Assembly (NCBI GenBank): GCA_036924085.1
Contig: JAVGWX010000019.1
Span: 7,380,141 to 7,444,140 of the forward strand
Reading direction: 5' to 3'
Source: Ariolimax columbianus
Taxonomy: Eukaryota; Mollusca; Gastropoda; Stylommatophora; Arionidae
DNA: 64,000 nt
Notes under the pieces: generated by a model
Database searches by the model: none
What the model saw: the letters and a program-made list of their open reading frames with translations, nothing else
Told to the model about the DNA's origin: nothing
Shown: in pieces, positions 11,113 to 21,869 of the stretch
Position numbering within the stretch: position 1 is the first letter of the stretch
How the letters are laid out: the number at the start of each line of letters is the position of its first letter
Position numbers and translations under genes: made by a program

Positions 11113-11358
11113 ATTCATTTTGTATTGGCCAATGACTTTGTGTATCTTTAATTTTAAATTGGTAGTAAAGACTCATGCTATAAATATAACTGATTGGAAT
11201 CAATAAAAAGATCATTGCAATGATTATTGAATTATTATATTGACAACTGACTGATCACCCATAACGTAGGAGTATAGTTGCTTGGAGATATATAATACTT
11301 TTTATGCATAGTTTCCCAGACCTGACAATTATTTTAAAGATTCCACGAGGATACAAAT

Positions 11359-11484
11359 GTTGAAAGGATAGCAAAGATTATGTGTACTGCTGATTCACAT
11401 GCTAAAAGGATAGCAGAGATTATGTATACTGCTGATTCACATTCTAAAAGCATGGCAGAAATTATGTGAACTGCTGATTTCTGT
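11359..11484. repeat. 42-bp tandem repeat, three copies
   Basis: The unit contains AAAGGATAGCAGAGATTATG and ACTGCTGATTCAC; starts are spaced 42 bp apart. The third copy is more diverged (AGCATGGCAGAAATTATGTG). Because 42 is a multiple of three it could encode repeats, but no convincing ORF covers it. Confidence 0.75.
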
Positions 11485-11524
11485 AGAATGGTGATCATGG
11501 TCACTAGTCTCTAAATCAGTTATA

Positions 11525-11770
11525 GTGGCCTTGAGAAACGAGTGTCTGTCTGTCAGCTTTTCGATTGAAGCGAAGGGGGACTATTGTTTGCCTCAAGTGG
11601 GATATAAACTGTACAACAGCAAGAGAGGGAAATTACCAAGTTTATTGCGAGGGGGAACAAGATGTGGTTATCTTAACATGAATGAAGAAGGATGTACAAT
11701 GACAAGAGTGTTGAAAATGAAATCAGCAGGTCCATTTTTATTTTATCGATCTCTTCAAGTTCTAAAATAA
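11525..11770 (+). other. 81-codon ORF, unrecognised
   Basis: The open frame starts at ATG 11525 and stops at 11770. The product would be basic, with several Cys and Gly residues (RGGTRCGYLNMNEEGCT). No domain is recognised, and there is no evidence of promoter or splicing. It may be chance. Confidence 0.15.
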
Positions 11771-11884
11771 AATGGCAGTGGGGAGAATGAAAAGAGCGAA
11801 GGAAAATATGACAAAAATTAAATTATATCAAGAATAGGAAACGGGAATAATATTTTACATTAAGCACATGTTCTGTTCTTTTCT

Positions 11885-12150
11885 GTCAAGAATCTATCTC
11901 ACTGCACTTCAGACAAGTCTATGCAGGCTGTCTCCCTCAATAAATGGTAGAGGGTATGGATACTTGTTTTTCCAGAATTCCGCTGGTTGTACATACTCCT
12001 GAAATGTCCACATTATGCATCCTTCCTGGCTCGATCCATGATTGATTTTGCAGTATGTACATTGACAGTTCATTGATTTCAGTGTCAACACTCAAGAGAC
12101 AGGCGATACTCCAGAACTTAACCCCTTTCCAATACCAAAGTCCCAAACCA
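11885..12150 (-). mobile_element. 3' fragment of an RNase H-bearing LINE
   Basis: Both DNA and shifted translation align with 23310-23550 minus. Shared features are a GSS.EG segment (HGSSQEGCIMWTFQEYVQPA here), the EYVQPA / SVQPAS string and a P.PF.E run near the end. That locus is linked to an RNase H domain, so this is a second 5'-truncated copy. It has no intact frame beyond 69 codons. Confidence 0.55.
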
Positions 12151-12775
12151 TGAGTGCCTTATTAGGCAAGTACGTCAGCTCTACATTCCCATGAACTTAA
12201 GCATGACCAGGACAGTAGATACAGATAAGTCCAAGGGTTGATGTCTTTTTTTATTTTAGGTCAGTAGATAAACACATAAAAAAGTAATGACTCGCTGACC
12301 ACACCAGGACAAAAACAGAACGAAACCCATATTATAGCAACTAGACTTTTTGTCAGGGACAAAGAACGGAAGAAAACGACTAACAAATCACAACAGAAAC
12401 CAAAAGACATGATATATTACAATTATATAATATGGTTTTTGAGTTGGCAGCCATTACCAGAAAGTGGCGTAGAATGTGTGAGACACTGTATGCTAGTTAT
12501 GAAAAGGAGAGCAAATAATAAATTGTCAATATAATTGTGCATAAAATGAACACAAATGAAAAAAATGCGCACGTCGACAGTCATTAAAAATCAATATAGG
12601 TAAAGACCCAGTGACCGAACCAGAACAATAACAAAACGAATCCCACGTCAAGCTACAAAAATACAAACAAATCGCAAAACATGAGAAATGAAGAATACAC
12701 GAGACGGCAGCAATATTAACCATAGAATGCATGAATCATGACATGTCACCCAGGGCATAGTAGGACAAGAAAAAA
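12151..12775. other. No gene; two diverged copies of a ~200-bp sequence
   Basis: Blocks such as GACTCGCTGACCACACCAGGACAAAAAC (near 12290) and GACCCAGTGACCGAACCAGAACAATAAC (near 12605) recur about 320 bp apart in the same order, followed by ACAAATC...AAACATGA in both. They look like two old copies of an unidentified repeat. No coding potential was recognised. Confidence 0.4.
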
Positions 12776-12779
12776 CTAA

Positions 12780-15225
12780 AATACATGAACCATTGAGTGT
12801 ACACACCAGTACACGTCACCAAACGTACGTATATATCAAGATACTCATGTACTTGGAGACGATGCAGTCCATAACTGGAGAGGAACATGTGGTCCATACG
12901 GAAACAAGAAAACTAATGACCAGGGCCTCAGACTCTCCTAGAATTTGCACGATGCAATAAGCTGTTGGTGACAAACACGTTTGGGTATAACAAGCCGTCT
13001 ATACATTGGACATGGCATAACCTAAACAATGAAGTGCACAGCCAAATTTATTATATACCGGTCCAGATGAGGTTTAGATCTAGCATCAACACCGACAAAA
13101 CGAGAAGTTTTTTTTCTGGAGCGGATATAGGAGGCGACCACGATCTTGTTATGATCACTATGCGTCTGCGATTGAAGAGAGTCGCAAAGAAAGATGTGAC
13201 TAGACTCAAGTTTGACCTGGACAAACTAAAAGACTCAACAATCAACAAGGGTAGGAGAGAGATTTACTCCACTGTTGGCTCTCAGATATGGACTGGATAC
13301 CGATACAGTAACATTCTCTGTAACTCAGCACTCATTGATACAGCAACAGAGATCCTGGGGTGCCACTAAACAAAAAAGAAGTCCTGGGTGACCAAAGAAA
13401 TTATAGACCTTTGTGATAGAAGAAGGTCACTGAAAAACCAAAAACATCCACCTGATGAAGTTGGCAGATATAAAGAGGTCAAGAAAGCGATGGGAAAAGC
13501 GAAAGAAGCGTGGATATGGGAGCAATGTACAACCATCGAAGAGAGATTCGACAGACATGACGCTAAATGAGGATACTAGATGGTCAAAGAACTGGTAACA
13601 CCAAGACAAGGCAGGAACTTTATGATCCAGGATAGAAGCGGCAAGTGCCTTATTGAAGACAATGACGTACAGGCACGATGGACGGAGTACTGTTCTGAGT
13701 TATACAACTATGAGGGATGGTATGAGCCTGGGAAAACAATCCCTCCAACACCAACATAGAGGATAACTAATTGATAACGAAGGAGCAGGTAGCTGCAGCG
13801 GTAAAGACATTGAGAAGATGTAAGGTGGCCGGCGTGGAAAATATACCAGCAGACCTCTTACAAGCAGGTGGGGAGGTAGTGGTGGAAGGCCTGACACACA
13901 TCTGAAACAAAATATAGGCGAAAGGAAACTGGTCGGACTTATGCACAAAATGAATGGTTATACCGTTACATAAGTCTGGAAAACTGAAGCTGTGCCAAAA
14001 TTACAGAACAAAAAGCCACATCAGCCACCCTAGTAAAGACATGCTTAGATTAATCCTGGACCCATTGCAACCTTAAGCAGAGAACATCATTGCCGAGGAG
14101 CAAGCAGGGTTCAAACAGGGAAGAAGCACTACAGAAAGGATTTTTTATTTACGATTGCTATGCGAGAAATATCTAGATCAGCAGCAAAAACTGTATTATG
14201 TGTTTGTTGATTTCAAGAAGGCGTTTGATAGGGTATGGCATAACGCGCAATGGGCAACCATGCGGATGTATAAAATCAACTGAAATATTATAAAAGTCCT
14301 TGAACACCTGTATGACAAGGTGTCAAACGCAGTTCTTGTGAATGGGAGACAAGGGGACTGGTTTCGCACATTAGTTGGGGTGAGACAGGGGTGTACACTC
14401 TCCCCAACACTTTTCAACATATTCCTTGATGGAATTATGAGTGAGGCACTAGGAGATCACGTTGGTACTGTCAAGATAGAGGGCCGAACGATTACCGTCC
14501 GTTTTTTCAGATGACATCGGGGGGTTGGCGGATTCAGAAGCAGAACCATAGGAATGGGTCAGATGGCTTGATGAAACAGCTCTTGATTATGGTATGGAGA
14601 TTAACGCTGGAAAGACAAAATTAACGACCAACAATAGAACGCCGAGGGCATTAACAGCAAAATTAAAGCTAAATATATGGGTTCGATTGTCAGTGATGAA
14701 GGATAAAAATGTGATGTGCTGGCCAGAATAGCACAGACAATAGCGGCGCTTGCACAGCTTAACAAAATCTGGCAAGATAAACGGTTAGCAATATGCACGA
14801 AAATCAGATTAATGCGTACATTGGTCCTGTCAATATTCCTCTATGCTTGTGAGACATGGACAATCACAGCTGGCCTTCAGCGGAGGATACATGCTTGTAG
14901 ATGAGATGTTTCCGAAGACTTCTAAACGCCATGTACCAAGAGAGAGAGAGAGAGAGAGAGTTACAAATGAGGAAATACGAGAAAGAATTATAATAGCAAT
15001 AGGGCCTTTTGAAGCCAGGGAAGGTGCAAGGCAGACGACGAAGAGGCCGTCCCAAAAAGAGGTGGGAGGACAACATAAAATAATGGACCAATCTCCGACC
15101 AGAAGAGGCACAGGGAGTGACTTCTGACAGAGAGGGATTGCTTGCGATTGTGAGGATGTTTTCAGCTGTGCCCTAACGACCTCATTGGTTAACGGGATGA
15201 CCTGGCCTGACTGATTCATGTACAC
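12780..15225 (+). mobile_element. RTE-like LINE (family B): endonuclease and reverse transcriptase, broken
   Basis: Broken blocks follow family order. Endonuclease: GDDAVHNWRGTCGPYGNK (12865), LVTNTFGYNKPSIHWTWH (12965), QIDYI-like, RSSINTDKTRS, and the GADIGGDHDL block with the catalytic SDH-like GDH (13130). Linker: the 60-codon ORF at 13388. Reverse transcriptase: EEQAGFKQGRSTTE-like (14095), FVDFKKAFDRVWHN (14200), VGVRQGCTLSPTLFNIFLD (14375), a frameshifted F.DDIG at 14510 (catalytic ADD region), MEINAGKTKLTTNN (14600), then IRLMRTLVLSIFLYACETWT (14805) and IQAIGPFEAR-like. The end reads VVPQRPHWL-like (15165). No single ORF spans a domain. Members of this group copy themselves by target-primed reverse transcription; this copy is dead. 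A GA dinucleotide run at 14940-14960 lies inside the coding remnant. Confidence 0.8.
14940..14960. repeat. (GA)n microsatellite inside the LINE
   Basis: About ten GA units occur in what was reverse transcriptase C-terminal coding sequence. Confidence 0.8.
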
Positions 15226-15229
15226 TTAT

Positions 15230-17095
15230 TTACATATATTTAAAAAAAATTTTTTTTAACAGATATGTACAGAAAAAAGATTCAAAAATGGACGTATAAA
15301 CAAAATAATAATAAAAAAGAGATATACAGAAAGATATGTAGAAGAATAAGAGAGAGATATAAAGAAAGTTGTAGAAGAGACAGAGAGAGGAATGTGCAGG
15401 AGAGCCTATAGAAAGGTATGGAATGTATTTAAAATATTGAGGTTTAAAGCATCCCATACGGAAGATTAACCAGTTCCCAAGATCTCAAACCAGTGTGACT
15501 CTGATATCAACTTTACCCTGAAATTGGAATACTTGATGGCTGGAGAGCTGAAGTCATTGGAAATATACAGAAACTGGTTGTCATATTAAGCAGAGAAAGT
15601 GAAAGAAAAACAAAGAGACAACTAGACCAACAAGTTAAAAAATACCTGTATCAGACATCATACAAATAGAGCCTACACAGACTAGAAGCCCACTTCTAAC
15701 ATGGAAACAAGCATGGTTTCCACTCATAGAATACCAGATGTGATTAACATGATAAATGTAGCTTTGGGAAATTTGATAATAAATTTGCAAACCACATTAT
15801 GGACCCACGTGTGCACAGTGACTGAACCAACCGCACAAACATGTGTCTGTCCGAGGTGAACAAACAGACAGTGAAACATATTTTTCTTTTCAAATTATGT
15901 CAGCTCCACGAGAGGAGCAGAGTGCTGACTCTCATGTAGAACTCTACATTTCATAATTTCATACATTTAATAAATTATGTTTGTGAGGGCCACCTTAATG
16001 TAAGACTATCTTGTCTCTGGTATAGCTTTTGTTTTTAAAGATGTCCATTGTAGCTGTTTCTAGTGTCTCTGCTTCAAAGTTTTTTTGTGAATTTATACCA
16101 CTGAGATACGCTATGTATTTTTATTTTGCTTAAATGCATCTTTCTCTCTCTCTCTCTCCATTTAAAATCTCATTACTGATGTATATTCAATATTTTGTTA
16201 TGGCTTTTGAATATATTTGGGAGTCATATATTTCCTTTGGCTGTCACAAGCCCAACTGCAAGGCAGCAGTTAGTAGTTTACGTGTATATATCTTGTGACC
16301 GCTAAGTAAAAATCCCGCGACACCATATTAGAGAATCGTGACGTCATGGTTCTCCCTAGCTACCGCTGATCATGAAGACAAAATGTTGTAATTCTCAACA
16401 AACGTAAATACTTGTACACGCATAATGCTTTAGAACGACGAAGGACACATTCAGAAAAGCGTTTCACACTGTCATATTACACCTAACACCATCAGCATTG
16501 AAACATGCATCATGAAATTCACAACTTGTGACTGCTTTGAAAAGTGTGGCGTCATCTAGGACCGGAGTTACACATAAAGGCTATGGACGGCCCCAGAATA
16601 TGGCTGTAAACATTCACTTGTTATAGTTTACGAAAAGGACTGGGGAATCTCAACTAGTTTAAGAGAAACTCCCACTTGCTCCTTTTAAGTAGTGGGAACT
16701 GGAAAAACCGAGAGAGCAAGATAGCCCTGGTCAGATAGCACATCCTGAAGAGAGGTCCCCTCTGTAAGTGCACTCGCAGCTGCTGGCCAAACTGGTGAAG
16801 CATCAAGCTTATTGACAACGGCCGCAAGAGCAGGGGTAAAAAAGGACTGGTATCGGACTTGAGGCGCATCAGGGACTAAAAATGGTAAGCGGTCAGAACC
16901 AGCTGGAAAGCAGCGGCAAACTACCGATTGTACAATTGCCAGGAAACCTTCGACAGTCATAAATATTGAAACTCAAAGGTATGATGGCGAGACTCCCATG
17001 CCAGATGGATCGACTGTACACACTGGGAAAGAGCGCAAGGGCAGAGCTAGTACAAGTAATTATGATGCCGGCCAATATCCTCACGGCATTGCTAA
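15230..17095. other. Gap between LINEs; purine-rich tract, (CT)n at 16142-16158, possible LINE zinc-knuckle remnant near 15790-15950
   Basis: Positions 15240-15420 are A/G-rich. Around 15835-15930 the plus strand reads CVCPEV-like, then TVKHIFLF and CQLHERSR, which weakly resembles the Cys-His tail (C.C....T.EHIL..C) of RNase H-bearing LINEs. The minus-strand ORFs at 16654-16960 have no recognised motif. No gene is supported. Confidence 0.35.
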
Positions 17096-17099
17096 GGAA

Positions 17100-17850
17100 A
17101 CCTCAGCCCTTTGGCTAAAACTACTAAAAGCGAAGATAGAAATAGGTACGTGGAACGTTGGGAGTTTATACAAGGGAAAACTCATGATATGATGGTCACT
17201 GACGAGATGGAAAGAAAATATACATTCTGGGAGTATCAGAGCACAAATGGAAAGGCCAAGGACATATTAAGCCACATACTGGAGGCATGTTTATCTACTC
17301 AGGGAAGGAAACGAGCGGGCAGGGAGGAGCTGGCTTTCTCCTAACAAAAAATATATCTAAAGCATTGATAGGGTATAACCTGGTTAACGATAGACTACTT
17401 GTGAAAGGGAAGATAGAAATATCAAAGTCATACAAGTATATGCACCAACAACTGCGACAGAAGATGACGAAATAGATACATTTTACGATGGAATACTCAA
17501 GACTGAATAAAATAGAATGGAGACATTGTGGTAATAAATGGAGATTTGAATGCAAAAATTGAAGCAGAAAGAGTAGATGAGGAGAAAGAAGCACGAGGGT
17601 GTTTTGGCCTAAAACACAAAAACGAAAGAGGGGAAAGAATAATTAATTTCTGCTCGGAGAATAGCCTGACAATCACAAACACCTTGTCCAGACAACATCC
17701 CAGAAAGTTGTATACATTTACATCTCCAGGTGGGAAAACTAGAAACCAAATAGACTACATCCCAATACACCTAAGATGGAAGTCAAGCATACTTTCAAGA
17801 AAGACACTCCCTGAAGCAGACTGTGACTCTGATCACCAATTACTTGTAGC
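17100..17850 (+). mobile_element. RTE/BovB-like LINE endonuclease region, frameshifted
   Basis: The domain starts with IEIGTWNVGSLYKGKL (about 17138), the usual T.NV..L..GK endonuclease opening. It continues in another frame with YSGKETSGQGGAGFLLTK (17290), IGYNLVNDRLL and VYAPTTA-like residues. The 124-codon ORF at 17528-17902 gives VINGDLNAKI (metal-binding D), RGCFGLKHKNERGERIINFC, RQHPRKLYTFTSPGGKTRNQ, IDYIPIHLRWKSSI, LPEADCDSDHQLL with the catalytic SDH. This wording is very close to vertebrate BovB-type endonucleases. The similarity stops immediately after SDHQLLVA, where the next element begins. Confidence 0.8.
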
Positions 17851-18690
17851 TCAAGTGACCATTACATCCTCCATTTGGATCTTTTTACAGGGAAAGAAGT
17901 AAACATAAACACGCAAACATACGACTACTCTAAGGCAGATGTTCAGAAGATGAAAGAGGCAGCGAGCGACATAATCTGGAAAGATATTGTCGGAGGAACA
18001 GATGTTGAACAAGAGTGGGAGAGTTTTAAAACAGTTCTAGAAAAGCTAAAAGAGTAATGTGTTCCATGTATGGAAGTAAACCCCAAGCATAAAAAGTGGA
18101 TAACTAGATTTGTAGTTAAATGTAGAAGAGCTAAAAATAAAGCATGGAAAAAAATATATAAAAGCAAGTAAATCATAAGAAACATTTAAAATATTTGGAC
18201 AAGCAGAACATAGCTCAGAAAGTGAATAAAACAGCAAAAAAGAACTTGCTCAGAGGATCAACACTGATAGTAAAAGCTTCTTTTCTTATGCTAGAAATAA
18301 ACAAAGAATGAAAGACAAAGTAGGCCTTCTCATAGACAATACAGGAAAAATAATTACTGAGAATACGGAGCCAGATAATCTACTCAATCAGCACTTTGGC
18401 ACAGTCTACACAAAAGAATACTGCTCCAGGATCCCAAAACCTATAGATATCTTTCAAAGAGATATGAATGCAGTGGTATTAAAATGAATCTGTATTATAG
18501 AGGAAATGGTTTATAAAAAATTGAAGGGATTAAAAGTGGATAAATGTCCAGGTCAAGATGGCATACATCCAAAAATGCTATTTGGAATTAGAGACCAACT
18601 AGCAAAACCATTGGCTATATTATGTTCGCAATCACTTGCAAAAGGGATTGTTCCATAGGTTTGGAAAGATGCAGAAGTGATCCCCTTATT
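17851..18690 (+). mobile_element. CR1/L2-like LINE, endonuclease end to early reverse transcriptase
   Basis: From 17851 the frame changes and reads SSSDHYILHLDLFTGKEVN, then the ORF DIIWKDIVGGTDVEQEWESF (17960-18055), PCMEVNPKHKKWITRF and SFFSYARNKQRMKDKVG (18280). Early reverse transcriptase follows: KKLKGLKVDKCPGQDGIHPK, GIRDQLAKPLAILCSQSL, VWKDAEVIPLF. Motifs are those of CR1/L2-like LINEs (SP.DGIHP+VL.EL...LA.PL). It matches 29920-30420 closely over the first 500 bp. It breaks off at 18690 against a LINE in opposite orientation. Confidence 0.75.
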
Positions 18691-19055
18691 CGTTTGAGTG
18701 TAGTCTGCCAAATGTGGCCCTGGTTTTGGCGATTCTGACATTTATTTCATCATCCATGAATACATTCTGAGACAGTGTACTACCGAGGAATGTGAATCCA
18801 TTTACAACTTTCAGTTTTTCACCATTGATCTTGATGATTGGCTCAGTATACGTTTTACCAGGAGCTGGTTGGTTCATTATTTCAGTTTTCTCTGTGGTGA
18901 TGGTAAGTCTAAAATTGAAATTATTCCTGCTTTTATGCAGATCAGCCTCTTAGGCAGCGTTCAGGGCACAGTCGTCAGCAAACAGAAGATCTTTGATGGT
19001 GTATGTGTTGACCTTAGTATTTGCATGAAGCCGCCTTAGGTTGAATTTACCACAT
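18690..19055 (-). mobile_element. LINE fragment, family C (reverse transcriptase, after the catalytic site)
   Basis: Reading down from 19050: [28 protein letters not shown] with the catalytic ADD, TITTEKTEIMNQPAPGKTY, INGEKLKVVNGFTFLGSTLS, then DDEINVRIAKTRATFGRL ending at 18690. The order and wording match the copy at 50450-51780 (MYQPAPGVPY, YLGSTLSR). Two frameshifts lie upstream of the 63-codon open part. Confidence 0.8.
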
Positions 19056-20280
19056 GCGGGCCAGGTGAAACATGCTGATCAAAACCCACCATCTTCTCAA
19101 AACCTTAGCGCTCTTGTGAACAGCTAGTATCAGCTAGTGATCGTGGGTTTTCTTTATTCCTTAAATTGACAACGGCTTTACTTAAAAATGGTTTAAATGT
19201 TTTTGTCAATATGTAAAAGTAATAGAAATTCCAATTTGTCTATACAATTTAATTAGCTGCTATTTGTATTTGTATGACAATGTTATGTTATAACAAGCAT
19301 ACCTGACATCAAATTGATCTCAACAGACCCATTTACACTAAGTCTCTTTCATCAAATTACAATAATATGGGTATTGATGGTTTCTGAGCTTGCTGATTGT
19401 ACACACTTCTGATCTGTCCTTACTAGATCATTTCTTTATTTCTTTGCTCAACCCACATATGATCCCAAATTCCTACACTCTGAATTGCCGATTCATCAAT
19501 TACAATGTCATAATTTCATTCCATTTTTGTTGGTTGATGAGGCTGTTTTCATATTTTGGTTTCCTGTGTCTGGTGGTTTCCTCTTCACAATAGGAGCAAC
19601 ACAGAGAAGGTAATTGTCTTATGCCCCTAATACATTCTAGAGTGTAAATTGATTGCAAACACTAGAGATGAGTGACGGATACACTGGACCTTTGAAATAA
19701 ACATATAAAACGTTATTAATTTATTGCTCTAGGACATGAAAATGAGAATTCAATTTGTCGTTTGGTTTTTGTTCTGGATATAAATAATCATCATCAGTGC
19801 CGTAACATGAAAGTTCATTGGGGCACCAATAGATTGTTGGACTAGTTCTCAGCACTTCACTTAGTTTTGTGGCAGTATATTTGTTCTTGCTATGGAGTGT
19901 GGACGGGAATGTTCTTAGCTAGAACAAAATAGAAATTAATATTTATGTATAAACAAGTCAGTCTGCATTGAGTATATAGGTTAGCATTTTGCAACGCTGT
20001 ATTTCAGTCTCTGTATTGTGTTGCATTACATCAGCCTGTCATAAACACAACAAACCAGACAGTATTTCACCATTTTCTTATGCAATGCAGTTGAGTTAGG
20101 AAATCATTGCGGCAATATGGCTGCTGATGACAATGAGACATTTGTTAGTTGTAAGTGAATTCCCATATGGTCAGCAAGTCATAAATACAACATAAGTAAT
20201 TTCTGCAGTTTAAAACCAGCAGTATTGATTCCTCATAGTTTGCAAGTCAGAAAAGAGTCATCATTCTTATAGTATAAACA
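19056..20280. other. No gene recognised
   Basis: AT-rich; the longest ORF (67 codons, 19390-19593 plus) is hydrophobic and featureless. Confidence 0.4.
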
Positions 20281-20284
20281 ACGC

Positions 20285-20780
20285 ATGACATTTATTCTGA
20301 ATGGAAAATTGAAGACCAGGACAAGATGTGGGCCCCACACTTATGTTCCAGTAAGTATGAAAGAGATCTTCCAAATTGGCTGAAAGTCGAATAACTAGTG
20401 ATGCCATTTGCTGTTCCTGTGGTGTGGGGAAAGCCAAGCAATCATGTAAATGACTTACATCTGCATGGTTCCACCTGTTTCTGCAGGCATCACAAATAAT
20501 TGGTCAAGAACATAACAGAATAAATAATGCGCTCTCCGATCAGTTCCGCAGAGCAAAGGATTTCCTGTTCCAAAACTTTCAAATGAATTTTCTGTTGACT
20601 CAGACGACGAGGATCGAGATGAACCAACATTCGGTTATCCACACACTTTAGCATCTATTGATGATCCATACGTCCACCACGGTGCATCCTATGTGTCTCA
20701 CCAGAGACAAATTTTGCAATCTTGTTCGCAAACTGGAGCTGTTGAAGGCTAAAGGTGAGTTACTTGAATCAAGACTTTTT
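20285..20780 (+). pseudogene. Remnant of a widespread unclassified animal repeat-encoded protein
   Basis: In shifting frames the plus strand reads MPFAVPVVWGKPSNHVNDLH (20400), FPVPKLSNEFSVDSDDED (20565) and NLVRKLELLKAKGELLESRL (20710). These resemble, in order, an uncharacterised protein found in many invertebrate genomes (R.MPFAVP..WREP.DH...CYFC, then P.P......SDDE, then DLVRDLNLSK.QAELLGSRL). This is recalled similarity, not a search. The frame is broken several times. Function is unknown. Confidence 0.4.
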
Positions 20781-20784
20781 GTTT

Positions 20785-20925
20785 GTGAATGCCCACAATG
20801 AGTTAGTTACTTTTTTGTGCGCCATGAAAAGGACGTTAAGAGGTGGGTTGCAGTAGCTTCCCTCAAATCCCGAGGGTGCTGATGAAGGTGGACCTGGGTC
20901 CTCCAGGTCATTGTGTCATCTTGTT
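20785..20925. repeat. Dispersed repeat, copy 2 (copy 1 at 10680-10815)
   Basis: It directly follows the previous remnant and aligns with the block at 10680-10815 in the same orientation. It may be the 3' part of the same unclassified element. Confidence 0.6.
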
Positions 20926-21410
20926 ACCTAGGCTGCATCAAAACTACCCGTTTCCAGGGAGAGGTACTAGGAAGCCGAGGTGAGGGTCTTGGCCAGTATG
21001 TTTTACCTGATCCTGACTAACATGTCTGATCAGTATATTTTGCCTAACCAAACATTAGTCTTCCTCCCCTGAATCACGACTTAAATAATATAATCTTCTC
21101 AAGGATAATACCTGAGTAACTGTGCTTCATTTCACAGCCGCCATGCTAAATTTGCTCTTTACTTTAGAAATGAAGATGACCTTGTCACCCTTCCCTTGTG
21201 TTCTGTTCCGATGGTGTAGATGGCCTGGTGAATGTTCTAATAATCAAACCCATAAGATTGGCAACTTTTCATTGACTCTTAAATTGAGTTTCAATGCGAT
21301 GATGCTACCTAATGGTAACTGACCTTCATCAAGTTCTTTTCGACATGCTGTGTATATTTTTTCTTCTACGGCATTGGTTATTAAAAGGGCGTTCTGTCGC
21401 AGTTTACAAG
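20926..21410. other. No gene recognised
   Basis: Two plus-strand frames of 62-66 codons overlap here without motifs. Confidence 0.3.
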
Positions 21411-21411
21411 T

Positions 21412-21650
21412 TCAGTTCAGTTCAAGGGTTATCTCCGTATCTAAGGTCGGCTGCAATAGATTTCCAGTCTTCATATAGTACTCTTGCCATAATTGTGTAA
21501 TCAGAGAGGCTCTTTGCAGTCCATCTCCTGATGTTATCCACCCATTTAAAACGTTGTCTTCCTCTTGAACGACTGCCTTCCACCTTACTCTCCAGTATGG
21601 TCTTCAACAAGGAGGTATGTCTTGTTAAATGACCAAAATAAACTAACAAA
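21412..21650 (-). mobile_element. 3' end of an RTE-like LINE
   Basis: A 75-codon minus-strand ORF reads YFGHLTRHTSLLKTILESK, VEGSRSRGRQRFKWVDNIRR, WTAKSLSDYT, and DWKSIAADLRYGDNP, then ELN and a stop. This is the canonical LINE tail FGH..R...L..TIL.GKVEG.R.RGRQR..W.DNI..WT. The ending A.DLR.GD.PELN* is shared with the copy at 52034-52910, so the two belong to one family. Confidence 0.8.
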
Positions 21651-21869
21651 TCTAACCCTGATTTCAGTCATTTATTATCTTTTCACCCCTAGCTTTTTCA
21701 ATACCTCTAAATTGATTTTCTTCTCTTTCCAAGGACAGGGTCATAAATTTATGTGTGAGCACCTCAAACGATGTTTTCAGGGCTTCCCTGACTCTTGCTC
21801 GTTGAACACTTGTAACTCTGTTACATAATATCAGTTATCAAAAACCATAATATAACCCCAACAAATTTT

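Noticed and set aside
17965..18055. Acidic ORF IIWKDIVGG..VEQEWESF as a possible host gene exon
   Set aside because: Repeated at 30020-30100 in another LINE copy, with LINE endonuclease before and reverse transcriptase after.
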